DNA of 64,000 nt, taken from the NCBI GenBank assembly GCA_007922225.1, contig ML680086.1:10826540-10890539 (forward strand), given 5' to 3'. The translations under genes were made by a program, and so were the position numbers. This document shows, piece after piece, positions 39,601-51,808 of this stretch. The notes beneath the pieces were generated by a model. It was given only the letters and a program-made list of their open reading frames with translations, was not told the origin of the DNA and did not search any database. Within the stretch, counting starts at the first letter, position 1, and each line of letters begins with the position of its first letter. Source of the stretch: Emydura subglobosa (Eukaryota > Chordata > Testudines > Chelidae).

Positions 39601-40679
39601 GCTGGCAGTTAAGGTCTGTAGAGATCCCCTGGTCTCTCAGTGGCATCATTTGTAGACCTAACTGGGTCATGGGTTTCTCTTAGATTGTGGAAAAAAGGTG
39701 GGGGACGGTGATAAGGAATACACCTCTTCCATAGACCGTGTCATCTGATACAGTGGTATCAGTGTTGAAGACTGTGTTGCTGCCAGTGCATATCTTAGTG
39801 CCAAGAGTTGATGCTGGTACTGATGTTGCCATCGGTGAAGTCTGCTGTGGCGCAGTCTGCTCCCTTCTGTTCGTCTTCGACGCTGTACAACTTATTCGGC
39901 TTGTCTCCCAACATCTTCTTGTGTTCCTCTTTTATGAGAGGAGGCTAAGTTCCTCCTCCAGCTGCTGCCCCGCTGCTCAGAGCAGCCCTTTTCAGCATGC
40001 TGCTTCCAACGTGTGAGGTGTCATCTTCAATGTTGGGAATGCTCATCGCTTCGGTGCTGATGCCTGGTTCACTTTCGGTGCCACTTTCTCTACAGATGTC
40101 TTCAGAGTCACCTGCCTGCTATATGGAGCACTCAACATGTGGGCTTGATTGTTAGACATGTCTCTGAGTTCAAATCTCCTGGCTCTGACACTTCCCGTGT
40201 GCGCACTGCTTCAGAAGATGGAGGTACAGCCTCACATTCCTCAAGTTGCAGGTTCTTGCAGAGGAGGAGAGGCAGACCAAGCAACTGCTTGGGAACTGAG
40301 ACTCTCCCAAGCAGCACAAACATCTGCTGTTCCTGTCTTTCAGTGGAATCAGCTCACCACAGGATGGACAAGACTTGAAGCCTGTAGGGTTTGAGTGCCC
40401 ATTCTAAGAACCTGTTCGGGGGAGCCACTCTGAGGGGTCTGCAAGCAATTTTCAGTTTGACAAACCTTAGAACGTAGATCTGGGCAAAAAGAATAACAGA
40501 ACAAAAGTAGTTCTACGGGATCTCAAAGGGTTTGAAGAAGCTTTTGAGAAATTTAGCCAGAACAATCATATAGCAAACTGGATACAAACTAGCTTCTCTC
40601 TTGCTGCCACTGGCAGTAAGAGGGAACTGTGAGAGGGTCGTTGTCATGACACCCTTTGAGGTCCTCATAGAGGAGGATG

Positions 40680-40815
40680 AGGTGGCACAGGTGCACATGT
40701 AGCCCTGACTGACACTTCTATTAAAAAAATCTGGTCATGTGTGCATGGGGCAGATGCACACCTACAGCAGAATATCACACTCACACATACTTGAAGAACT
40801 ACTCCTGGTTTGTGA
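40680..40815 (-). repeat. DIRS right inverted terminal repeat
   Basis: The reverse complement contains GTAGTTCTTCAAGTATGTGT, TGTAGGTGTGCAT, ATTTTTTTAATAGAAGTGTC and GCACCTGTGCCACC, collinear with the left repeat at 36118-36270. Confidence 0.75.
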
Positions 40816-40834
40816 TTATGGTTTTGCCCACAAC

Positions 40835-41110
40835 TCACCAGGCAGCCTTGAGCAAGTCGCTAATGGCCTTCTTTTCAGAGAGGCTGAGCACCTGTGACTC
40901 TGAACATCAGCTGGAATTGCGGGTGCACAGCATCTTTGAAAATCATGGTTTTAACCTTTGTGCCTCCATTTCCCATCTGTAAAATGGAAATAGTCATCCC
41001 TACCCATCACATAGGTGGATTGTACATATTATTAGTTAAGAGTTTTAAAGTGGTTTGAAGATGTAAAATGCGAGACCAATTTGAGTCAATAATAATTATT
41101 GCTTTTCTCT
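40835..41110 (+). repeat. MIR-type relic
   Basis: CCTTGAGCAAGTCGCTAATGG, then (after a unique insert) CTCCATTTCCCATCTGTAAAA and ACATAGGTGGATTGT match the MIR core and tail. It appears split, either by the right DIRS flank or by internal divergence. Confidence 0.55.
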
Positions 41111-41364
41111 AAACGTTGGGATTTTGAAAGCCTATCTTGTTGTTTTTCTGTAGAAGGTTTGGATCAGGTCATATATAATCTTCCGTTGAGCCTCAAATTA
41201 AGAAGCATGCAGTTCACACAGCAATTTAGCTGTCCTAACAAGACCACTGTGCTCATTACTCAGAATACAGGTGTGAAAACAACTCTAGCAAAATAGGGGC
41301 CTCTGTTTCGACAGATGATAAGTGTAGAGCTGAGGATGGACACCATCCTCCCAGTATATTGCAG

Positions 41365-42060
41365 AATCATACAATACTAGAGTTGGAATGGACCTCAGGA
41401 GGTCATCTAGTCCAACCCCCTCCTCAAAGCAGGACTAACCTCAGCTAAATCATTCCAGCCAAGGCTTTGTCAAGCTGCACCTTAGAAACCTCTAAAGATG
41501 GAGATTCCGCTACGTCCCTAGGTAACCCATTCCAGTGCTTCACCACCCTCCTAGTGAAAAGCTTTTTCCCAATATCCAGCCTAGACCTTCCCCACTGCAA
41601 CTTGAGACCATTGCTCCTTGTTCTGTCACCTACTACCATTGAGAACAGCCTAGTTCCATCCTCCCTGGAACCCCCTTTCAGGTAGTTAAAGGCTGCTATC
41701 AAATCCCCCTCATTCTTCTCTTTTGCAGACTAAACAAGCCTACTTACCTCAGCCTCTCCTCATAAGTCTTGTGTTCCAACTCCCTAATCATTTTAGTTGC
41801 CCTCTGCTGGACTTTCATCAACTTGGTTACATCCTTTTTGTAGTGGGGGGCCCAAAACTGGATACAATACTCCAAATGTGGCCTCACCAATGCTGAATAG
41901 AGGGGAATAATCATTTCCCTCGATCTGCTGGCAATGCTCCTACCTATGCAGCCCAATATGCTATTAGCCTTCTTGGCAGCCAGGGCACACTGCTGACTCA
42001 TAGCCAGCTTCTTATTCACTGTAACCCTTGGGTCCTTTTCTGCAGAAGTAGGCCTTCCTT
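41365..42060 (-). mobile_element. CR1 LINE, 3' part with RT ORF remnant
   Basis: The 3' end at 41365 (TAGAGTTGGAATGGACCTC, GGAGGTCATCTAGTCCAACC) is the canonical CR1 tail on the minus strand. Upstream, minus-strand frames keep the C-terminus of ORF2: [20 protein letters not shown] and [20 protein letters not shown] (42000-41840), then IAAFNYLKGGSREDGTRLFS and RVVKHWNGLPRDV (41690-41500). ORF2 is reverse transcriptase/endonuclease; only its last part survives, with a frameshift and stops between the two pieces. 5'-truncated. Confidence 0.95.
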
Positions 42061-42136
42061 TGTGTAGGGAGCATGGCTGCAATATGAATCCACATTTAGA
42101 TCTCCCTTAGACAACATTTTGTCTTTGGGTAACTGG

Positions 42137-42396
42137 GGGTACATCTTCACTGACAGCGGCAAATTTGCAGCCGTCAGATCAATCTATCCGGATCGATTGA
42201 GCTGTCAGTGAAGACCCGCTCAATTGATCTGGAAGTTGACTTGTTAAAACCACCCCCTCAAGTGGCGCAGCGCAGTGAAGACGCCACGCACAACGGAAGT
42301 TAAGAAGTTGATGGGAGTTATGCAAGCTACTTTGTGTAGCTTGCGTAACTCCCATCAACTGCCACCGAATTTTAAGGTGAGTGTAAACCAGGCCAC
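42137..42396. mobile_element. MITE with strong internal hairpin
   Basis: The ends GGGTACATCTTCACTGAC and GTGTAAACCAGGCC (inverted: GGCCTGGTTTACAC) resemble abundant turtle non-autonomous elements. Inside are a perfect 12-bp inverted pair, CTTCACTGACAG at 42145 and CTGTCAGTGAAG at 42202, and a 25-bp hairpin, AGTTGATGGGAGTTATGC... at 42306-42330 pairing with 42336-42360 (24 of 25 matches) around a 5-base loop. Sits directly upstream of the CR1 5' break. No coding. Confidence 0.7.
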
Positions 42397-44264
42397 AATC
42401 CTACTGGAAAATGGACACATTCACTCCCTTGAAAAAGAATTCTCTCTTCCCAAAGTCAATATCGTGACAGATTGCATGATAAATTTACATACTGCAACAT
42501 TCTCTTCAGGCCTCTTTTTGTTCCCTTGCTGTTAGCTTGTAATTCTGTGCAGTTATGTGCTTGCATGTAATTTTTTCCCAGTCTAACTATTCAGCTGCTA
42601 CCTGCTCAGGGTAACGTTTAAGACAGCTGCAGTAGATTAGTGTGTCTGGAAGGGAAAAGTTACTGCAAATAATCCAAAATGACAGGTCTGATAAATACCA
42701 CTGGGTAGATTCTGATTGTCCACACATCTGCTTTCTGATTCATAGCAGGGGAATTGCCTTTTTCAAATTCCACACACATTAAACACAAATGTCCTCAAGG
42801 GAGATCCCAAACTGGTAGGCTATTATTACTCTTATATTCAAGGGTACACCTGTAATATGTTTTTGAATAGCTCTTTCTTCTTTAGTCAGCTTAAAGTTTC
42901 TTCTGTCCATTCTGCTGTCTCTTTGTTAATATATTGGGGCAGCATATTCTTTTTAAAACTCCAAAGAATAAAAGTTTCAGGGTTGGATATCTGAAGCTAT
43001 ATTACTTCGATTGGTATTAAGACACCAAAATAAAAGTGGCTTGATTTTCAGAGGTGCTGAGCACTGACGGTTTCTATTCAAGTCAAAAGGAGTCATGGCA
43101 CACTCAACAACTCTTGACATTTACAAGATCACTTTTATGTAGGTGCTGAAGCAGGGATTTGAAGCGTGATATCGAGCATCCAATTTTGAAAATTTGGGGC
43201 TTCAGCATCTCCTTTCATAAAATAAAGTTACCCTTATCCATTTTCCCTTGGCTTTAACACAGTGATTCTTTTAAGATAGGCAAAATTCTCCTCTGTGATC
43301 TGTACTTTCTATTGCATATTCAGCACTTTTTCTGTACCAAATTCCCATTGACATTAATCTCTGTTTTCTTCAGGTTTATGTATAGCACCTAGCACCATGG
43401 CATCCAAATGTTGATCAATGGGAGTTTTGCGCATGACATATGTGTAAAGAAATGTATTGCAAGTAAGAAGTGTGTGGTGTAGTTAGAAAAGGAGAGTTTT
43501 TTCTTTATTTTTGCAGTTCTGAATGGACTCAGTATAAAACAGTCTTCTTTCCTAAGCTCAGCCCCTGATTTCTGCATGGAACTTGTTGTGCTCACAACTG
43601 ATTGCATTCAAAGAAGCAGGTTCTGACCTATTTTGAATATGCAAACACTCATTTATGCACATGAGCTGGGGATCTCAGATCTGATCTTCACATACAATGC
43701 ATGTGTGTGTCAGCTTTGTAGGCACAATCACTTACATGAGTCAAAATGGTTTGCAAAACTGGAGAATGGATGGAAATTTTGCTCATCAAATCAAATCCTC
43801 CACATGAAAGTGGCACCTGATATGGCTCAGGTTCTCATTTTTGTCTTTTATTCTCCTTTTAATAAGGAAGATAGTGTCATTTTTTTCCTGATCAATTTTG
43901 TTCACTTTTCAGGATTGCACTGATTGTAATTTTGGTTTTGTTTTGAATGGAATTGAAATACACAAACATTATTTTGGCCTACTTTTTATTTAAGCAGCTG
44001 CATCACCAGTTATTCCAGCATAATGGCAAACAGCAGCTCTAAGGGGAAATCACATTTCTCTTTTGGTTCTATAACTACATTAACTTTAGAGTTGTTTCAG
44101 TTTCCTCAACAACAATGTGGTGGTCAATCCAAAGGAGGCTTGACCATGAGAACAGTAGTAATATTGGTGCCTAAGCCATTTGACAGTGTCCTTTAGAGTC
44201 ATTTTCAGATGCAATAAATGTTTTCCCTTTTCTGGAGTACAGTGAGCCATACCTGTCTTCTTAC

Positions 44265-44300
44265 CTAGCAGCGTGGTCGATGGAACAGTGTCTGATGATA
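44265..44300 (-). other. Candidate in-frame cassette mini-exon
   Basis: The minus strand has a strong donor CTAG then GTAAGA at 44264, preceded by two possible acceptors, CAAAG (exon 44265-44300, 36 bp) or ATCAG (44265-44291, 27 bp). Both lengths are multiples of three, both accept the phase of the flanking PTPRT exons, and both are open, inserting ISSDTVPSTTLL or the shorter NTVPSTTLL before a Glu. A T-rich tract lies upstream. The block 44265-44345 has five CpGs in otherwise CpG-poor intron. PTPRT is reported to be alternatively spliced in the juxtamembrane part, but I cannot confirm this exon. Confidence 0.3.
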
Positions 44301-44620
44301 CTTTGAGATGGAATTCCGTTCACCCACACGACACGGATCAATGGAAATCAACAGAAGATCAACGAGGGAAAAAAAATTACAAAAATGAAAACAAGGTTAG
44401 CTGTATCCAACATTCAGAAGACTCAGTCCATATGTCATATCGGGAAATGTAAAAAAACAAAGAAAATTTAAAAAATAAAATAAAATCTGGCACTAGTACC
44501 TGAGTAGTAGGAATTCAACAAAGATTTGCTCTGAAGGGTTTTGCTTTGGACAGAAAATGAACAAGGAGAGGATGATGCTAGGTAGGAAAGACACAAGGAA
44601 AAAACTTTAGAAACATATCT

Positions 44621-44639
44621 AGAGAGAGAGAGAGAGAGA
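44621..44639. repeat. (AG)n microsatellite
   Basis: Nine consecutive AG units. Confidence 0.9.
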
Positions 44640-46154
44640 ACAGTGAGAAAGTTCCTTAAAGAACATGGCAATATTGAATATGTAGGGCTTATAAAAATTA
44701 AATACATTTTTCATCTGAGCATGCATAGTAACTTTATTTCACTACTACAATACTACAGCCCAAACATTAAAGTACTACTATTGTAACATATAACATTTGG
44801 GAACACTGTTAAGACTACTACTCAATTTTTTTAAAAATAGGAGTTGTATTTGTTGTTGCACAACAAATACATTTGTGCTTTTGTCTTAAAGAGATGGATT
44901 CCTAAAAGCAACTCCCAAAAATAGAAGCCACAAAAAGTTGAGTGGAGTAACAAGAGTAAAATAAGCCAGCTAACCGAATATGATAGATACATTCACTTAT
45001 AAACCAAGAAATGAAGAGACAATCTGAAGACAATCTTTCTGTGGAAGAATGGAGGGATGAGTAGCTTTTTCATGAGACCTTTTGAAAAGAGACAAACTCT
45101 CTTCCAGGAGTTCAAAAGGGCAGGAAAGATGGGGGCTGCTGGTCCAGCTCAGGATCAGCTCCCTAAAGTGGTACCTCAGCTTGGTGGCAAAAGAGGCAGC
45201 TACCATAAGTGTGCATCTTACAGTGTGTGCGTTTTTGGGTCTAATAAGCCCAGCAAGTGTGCACACTGTATCACACATGCCTGCTGCGGATCTAATAGCA
45301 CATAAATGGTGTTAGCTCCAGCTGGATGATGAGCTCTTTGGAGAGGACAAGTGACTCCCACCTTCTCCCAGTCAAGGAATGAGTTTCTCCAGGCAAGTAT
45401 TTCCAGATCATTTCCTTGATAATCAAAACAGATCCAGGAAGGGGGCAGTGATCAGCATTCATGTAGGGCATTCACTTTTTAGATAATCTATTTATGGAGC
45501 TGCCTTATAAATGGGTCAGTTTACATGTGAATATTTATAGCAATCAATCATTTCTAAGGGCAATTCTTTGTAATCTTTTGTCATTTGTTCCTGTAGTGAC
45601 AAATACTGACCTCATTTTCACTGTGATAGGAAACAAACGAATACAAAATCTGAGTACATCAAAAAGATGCCAATAGATGAAATAGAAATAACTATTCCAT
45701 AATACAATAAAAGTAGATAAAATTCAATATACATCAAAGTAAACTTCAGATGCAATTTCTACATCTCTAGAGTAAACATTACTGACAAATGTATAAACAC
45801 TTATCCAAATTATTCCAGAGGGTGAATAGAAGTATTCACTAGCTTAGAAAATTTCAGGCGGAATTTCATGAAGTCTGCAGAATTGCCTACTGAACAGATT
45901 ACATCACCCAGTGAAAGCACTTGCAGCTCTCTCTGTATAACACTTTTCTGTTGCCATATTGTTCATCCACATCTGCAGCTTATAATATATCAGCTGACAT
46001 AATGGGGAGATAAGTGAACTGTCTCACGGATTGGTCTCCTGGAGCTCTTCACCAACTGCCACTAGGATTTGATGCATGTCTCCTTTCTGGGGCCTCTATC
46101 CCAGCTGTCTGGCTATCCTATTTTGCTACCCCCACTCATCCTCATGCATTGTGT

Positions 46155-46320
46155 TAACTTGGAAGTATCCACTTCTACAGATGAGAAACTGAGGTGTAGA
46201 AAGTGTATGTAACTTGCTTAAGCTCACACAGCAAGTCAGTAGCAAAGCAGGGAGTGGAATGCAAGTTTTCTAAGATCCAGTGCCCCAAGGGAAATCACTA
46301 GATCACACTGCCTTTCTATT
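46155..46320 (-). repeat. MIR SINE relic
   Basis: CAGATGAGAAACTGAGGTG, TAACTTGCTTAAGCTCACAC and CACTAGATCACACTGCC: complement of the MIR core and head. Confidence 0.8.
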
Positions 46321-49299
46321 AGTTCAGTATAAGCTACCTAGATACCCACGGATAAAAGCCTTACAAATATTTTAAGTAAATTTAATAAAAATCTTTACTC
46401 ATTTATGTTCAGTGAAACAGACTGGAATGGCAAGAAGGGGAGGTGAATTATTTATCTAAACAAAATCATTTTTTGGGGGTGGGGAGGGAGGAAACAAACA
46501 ACAAAAAGCCAGATTTTCAAAGATATTTTCAAGGGGAAATCTGCACAGAACACTTGGACATTGGCACAAATCAGTCAAGCAGTGGCTTGCATAACCAGAG
46601 GGTTGTGTGCACAATTAACCAACCAGAAGGGTTTTACAGGGATAACCGATATGTACACACTGCATGAAGCTCACCCAGATGAATTTCACCACAGTGCAGA
46701 GGGCCAGCACAAAGCATATGTACCACCTAAGTCCTGTTTACGTCCTCTAGGGTGGTGTATGGACTTTGTATGGGATCACTACATAGGGGTCAATTGCACA
46801 GCCACCTTAGAGATTTTTTGAAAATCTTGTCCCAAAAAAATAACCTGGATTTTGCAGAGAATGCTTAGAAACAATTAACAGACAGCTGATATTGTGGCCT
46901 AATCAAACGTGGCAGCACCCCTTCACTCTGGGTATTCTTCTCTGTCTCCTTCATGGTTCTGATGATATACAGCTTTCTTTATTTTAAATAATTTCCATTA
47001 CCCTGTAAATCATTGTGTTACGTGCAGCAGGATGCACCCAACTGGAAGTTAGAAGTTGCACATGGGCATAAAAAAGAATTAGATCTTAATGTAATAGTCA
47101 ACTTTGAGTGACAGAAAGTCTCAAGCCGCCTTGGATCTGCTTCCTTATAAGTGCAGGAAGGAAAACAGAAGTGAGGTGTGAGCAGAGAATAAGCCTGCCT
47201 GAGTAGACACGAAATGAAGGATGATCCTTAACACTCTCGGAGGCACTTAACTATATGCTCCTCTTATGGCCTCGTTCCTGTTACTAGACAGGATAATTTT
47301 GGGACCACATCAGAGCTCATTAATGTCAGATAGGGTTCCCCTGTGCTCCCCCATTCTGCTCACCGCTTCTCACTTTGTGTTTCTACGTGGCACTTACGTG
47401 CTCCTTATGGGTGATGTGCAGGTTTCAAGCCTTGTATATTTAAGTGAATGCAACTTTGCTCCCTCAGTTAGATGCTTGAATACAAATCTTAACAAATCAT
47501 TGGCCTTTACACAAATACCTGCATTTTCTAGTCATCTAATCTTTGGGTGTCAGGTGTCAACTGGTTGCCCTGGTGATCCAGCATTCTCCTCTGGACCAGC
47601 CCTGTCAGGCCTTGCGTTATCTATGGTCCTGTGTGTGACATTCCTTCATTGTGGGGTAAGAAAAGTGGTGCCTTTGTGAAGGACATATCATTAGTGTATC
47701 ATTGTTCAGATGATGTACTGCCTCCCCCGTCACATTGACAGGACTGCCAGACTACATGAGATATACTTGCAGCAATAACCCAGTGTGCACCTTGTTGGAT
47801 ACTTCACAGATGCAGGAGGATAATTTTAGCTTCCATCATGCCTATTCTTTCTTGTCACTTCTTTTCAGCAACACTCCTGCATTGAGCTGATACCTTATAC
47901 AGTTGTGCTGTGTCTCACTGAGGGAAATGGCACTTGCCATGTGATCTTTTATACGAGGGAACAGTCTCAAACACAGTCTCTTAATCACTTTCTCTGGGAT
48001 TAGCATAAATCTTTCCTGTTTACATTTAGGCAATACATAGAAGATGAATGGCCTGTTTCACCCCATATTACGCCAATATAAAACTGGAACAGCTGGAATA
48101 ATATTCTGGTCAATCCTACCTGTTGTATTTAACTTTCAACAAAGGTTTATTCATGCTCCCCCAAGATGTTGATTAAACAGGTTAATTCCGTAAATCCTTA
48201 CCTAGTTAAACCTCCCGTTAATTTCAACGTGTGTTATGCTGCATAAGGACTGTATGGGAAATAACAGCAACAACAAAAGGAGTAAGGAATATAAGATTTG
48301 GCCTTATAATAAGGCATCTTCTGCTCCTCTTTCAGCAGATCCTGAACTGCCTTTTCCAGTCCAGAGACACAGCTCTTACTGAAACACAAACATTCTTGAT
48401 AACAAGGGTACATAAAACATCGCTGTCGAAGAGCAAAATTCAGCTCTGTGCAGATGGTCAACACCAGGCCCACATGATACTAACCAGTGCATGGGGCCTG
48501 TGTGGGCCTTCTGCAGAGTTTCACCCCCAAGAATATAGATACACATAAGGAAATGCACTCTCTCATCCATGTGTGAAACTGATACTTTAAAGGGAGAGCC
48601 CATTTTCGTAAGTATCATATGGGAATTTTAACACGACTTGTATCTAGAGCGGTGAGGATTGGTGTTGGGAAATATGCCTTTCTACAGAATGATGGCAGAT
48701 GAGCCCAAGAAAAGAAGCTACACCAAATGCATTTTTGGCTGAGGAGTATGGCTATATTCGGCTGCATCAGGCAGCACCACCTTGAATACAAACTTGCATT
48801 CAAAACACAAATCACGGCTTTTCTGCCATGTGAAATGCCAGGGTTGCTGAGGAAAATCCACCAGGGTATGATGTGACGATCCACTGAGATTTCTAGGCAA
48901 TGTCGAAAGAGTGTGGCAGCACAGAGGCTGCGGTGGAGACACAGTTGGCTAAGTTACAGTGTCATACCAGTTTAGTATCTGACATGTCCAGTGGATTACT
49001 ATCCTGCTGTTGCATAGGGATGGATTTAATCTAAGAAGTCTACTTTTTCTCTATGATCATGAAAAGAATATTAAGGGTCAGGTTTAAACTGACAAAAGCA
49101 AAGGCAAAGTTCAGGCTGACACTTGGGGCTAAATGTAGGAGGAAGAAAGAGCAGAAGCCTTTGCCCAACTCCCTCTGCCATTCTCCAAAGCTACAAAACC
49201 TCACATTTACAGGCACAGATGGGACAACTGCAAACCTAACTACCCATTTCCATGCTCAGCTCCTGGAACTGTGCAAAGAAAAGTTCTTCCTCACAGGGG

Positions 49300-49760
49300 C
49301 AGTAGGTGAAGGAAGGTATTGGCGGGTGAACCAGGCCTGTGGAGCACCATTTAAAGTGGGAGGGCCACATGGGAAATTTGGGTTCTGCCCCCAGAGGTGT
49401 GACATGGCAGGGTGTCAGGTCCTGCCCCCAAGGAGGGATGGGTACTGCCCCCATGGCTTGGGAGGCCCCACCCCTGCGGAAGGGTCAGGAGTTGCCCACC
49501 AAGGGGTTGGAGAGCAAGCCTGCCCTGCACTCACCCTGTAGCAGCTCCTGTCCTGTGGGGTTGGCCTGTCTCCTCACTCTGGTCTGTCAACTGTGGCCGC
49601 ATTGTGCAGGTGAGTCCCTCCCCTTGCCCTACCCCATCCCCTCCTGGTGCTGCCAGATCACCTGCCTCCACCTGGACTGTGGCAGGCCAAAAAATGGTTG
49701 GGCCATGGCCCAGGTGGCCTCTGGCTTCACAGTCTACGAGGTGAAGCTTTTGTGTCCTCC
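49300..49760. other. GC-rich block of unknown origin
   Basis: Far richer in G+C than the rest of the intron, with recurring CTGCCCCCA-type units near 49387, 49421 and 49447. Two overlapping plus-strand frames (49053-49541 and 49339-49848, 162 and 169 codons) cross it but show no domain, and their length is explained by the low stop-codon density of GC-rich DNA. A plus-strand CAGGTGAGT at about 49608 looks like a donor. Probably a repeat or a retained foreign fragment; unidentified. Confidence 0.4.
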
Positions 49761-50964
49761 TTGGCAAATCAAGTCCTCTATCTTCCATTTTGAACATACA
49801 CTGTTGGGCAAGTCTTATCCAGACAAACTGGGTGGCTACCTCCTATAAAGCATTTGTAGTCACTCCTTTTTTGTGTTAGGCCAAAGAGGAAAAAAGAAAA
49901 ACATATTAAGGGGGCATGAGAGACTGCAGCTCTTAAACCTCAGAGAAACAATGGTTTGAAACCGTATTACTTATCAGAAGGGTGGCAATGTAATCGTATT
50001 TGTTCTGCTTCAAAATTAGTATGATTTAGTTCAGGCCTCTACAAGTGTCTTTAAGTATTAGCTTTTATTAAGGCAATTTTTGAAAGGAGGATATTTTCTC
50101 AACCATGTTATCTGATCCAGAACCATAAATTACCTATGTTAGCATGGGTACTCAACTACACAGGACACAATTTACCTCTGTATCAACCAGCCAGGATGCC
50201 TCAGCATCCTGAATTTGGCAAAGAAGAGGGCTGAGAGATTATGAATTCTTACTGATAATTATTTCTGATGGTCCTGAAAAAATCCAACCTGTGATTTACA
50301 TGGAACTGTGCCAAAGAAGAGGTATTGGCTAAATCTGCAATGATGTCAGACAAGTCGAGGACTCAGTGATTGGAAGTGATAAAAATCTTTAGGAATGCTC
50401 TTTGCAAAATTAGTCACAGCACATTCTCTATAGGCACTTCTACAGATGAATGATTCCGCAGTTTTAATTGGTTTTTCAAAATACCTCAAAGTGATGAGCT
50501 CATATTACAGACTCAATTCTTATCATATTTCATTTGCTGGCCAGAAATAGGTTTTAAGATTCACAACTGAGGGGGAAGCATTAAAAATTGGTACATTTCC
50601 AATATTTTTACACTATCCATGAGTAACATGGCTATCACCATACTCTCCTTTCCTTGCACTGATGTACAAAGATGCTCAGCACCATCAGGACCCATTGACT
50701 TCAATGGAAGATAGAAACAATCATCACCTTTGAAAAATTAGGTCATATCTTCAAGTGAATAGTGTATTGGAGAAAGCACTGCTCTGCCAGCTTTGGAGAC
50801 TGAAGCTCTCTATTTATCCACCCTACAGCTATATTGCATACAGTGCAGGCAAGTGTGACCTGAGCTGGAGACACCACAGCTGTGTGTGTGTAAAAGAGGA
50901 ATTTTCTCTCCAGCTTTTTAGTCTCAGACTGCAAAAAGGAGTTGCCAGCATAGATGGCGCAGCC

Positions 50965-50986
50965 TTTTTTTTTTTTTTTTTTTTTT
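50965..50986. repeat. T22 homopolymer
   Basis: Twenty-two consecutive T on the plus strand. Confidence 0.9.
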
Positions 50987-51808
50987 GGTAATACAGACAC
51001 TTGTTCAGTAAGAACTTGAGAGAGACTACCCACTAAAACATGTCACTAAGGTTACTGAAGAATTATCAGACTGCTTATTATCAGACAGCTGCTTCGTTCT
51101 CAAACTGGACCTTATTCAAACTAATAGGACAAAGGTCAAAGGCTTTAAATGACATTCCTAACACACGACTTCAAAAAACGTATTTAAGAACAAGAGTTTT
51201 CAAATGTGGTATGGTTTCACCTGCAACTATTGCTTTCTGAAAAGCATTTGCTTTGCATCTACATAGAGCTCTCCACCTAAATGGCTCAGCCTGGTTTACA
51301 AGCATCAACTGACTGAAGTTTACTGCACCCTTATGCGGAATGGAATGAAGGAAACAGAGCAAAACCCAGACCTCCTTAGGCCCTACTCTGTCCCTTAACT
51401 TTAAGACCAGCTTTTCTCCCATAATAATTTAGTGTAAAAAAAACTCTTTCACTCTCAGAGCTCTGCTTGGGATTTGATATCAACCTCCCAATCAGACCAA
51501 GAATTATTCTACTAGACCAAACAGTCATTCACCTTATTCAGCATGTGATATAATTATTTAAACATCCCTGGTAAATTCTTCCAAGTAGATTTAGAGTCAG
51601 AGGGAGTCCTCTACACCTACCTGATAGTTAACTTGAAGCAGTCACAGAGAAATCTCAGATTGGAGTGTAATACTTCTTTCTAGCAGCATTCCTGCCATTA
51701 ACTGTATCATTTTCTAATACTTACATCTTATGCCCAGGGGAATAGATCCTTTTAAGTATCTATAGCTCTCAAAAAGGGAGGTATCCATCGCAAGCAAGTT
51801 AAACTTAC

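Larger units (their letters stand above)
36118..40815 (-). mobile_element. DIRS-type (tyrosine recombinase) retroelement, decayed
   Basis: About 4.7 kb bounded by inverted terminal repeats. On the minus strand the 3' part keeps a recombinase C-terminal motif (INAHFTRVQEMS then ISEISKAATWSNPLMFEK at 36561-36680), the His-x-x-Arg-like box and the conserved AATWS that ends DIRS integrases. Upstream, near 37560-37700, frameshifted coding resembles the RNase H/recombinase linker (RAIVIMIA, LWLSDLLQ). Further upstream (38480-39600) are shredded frames in the place expected for gag and reverse transcriptase. The size is short for a full DIRS, so part of the RT region is probably lost. All frames are broken by stops. 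It lies in the same direction as PTPRT. Confidence 0.78.
29590..51808 (-). other. PTPRT: PTPRT intron (22.2 kb)
   Basis: The largest complete intron. It holds a DIRS-type element (36118-40815), CR1 (41365-42060), a MITE (42137-42396), MIR relics (34520-34690, 40835-41110, 46155-46320), a CpG-rich candidate cassette exon (about 44265-44345), an (AG)n at 44621, a GC-rich block (49300-49760) and a T22 tract at 50965. No second gene was recognised. Confidence 0.7.

Noticed and set aside
44268..44460. Plus-strand open stretch across the CpG-rich block (about 60 codons)
   Set aside because: No start codon in a good context and no domain; it runs off into poly-A-rich intron. The minus-strand splice-site reading is better supported.
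49053..49848. Two overlapping plus-strand frames of 162 and 169 codons
   Set aside because: They are the longest frames in the window but lie in GC-rich DNA where stops are rare. The translation is Pro/Gly/Cys-rich without domain similarity, and two frames are open at once.
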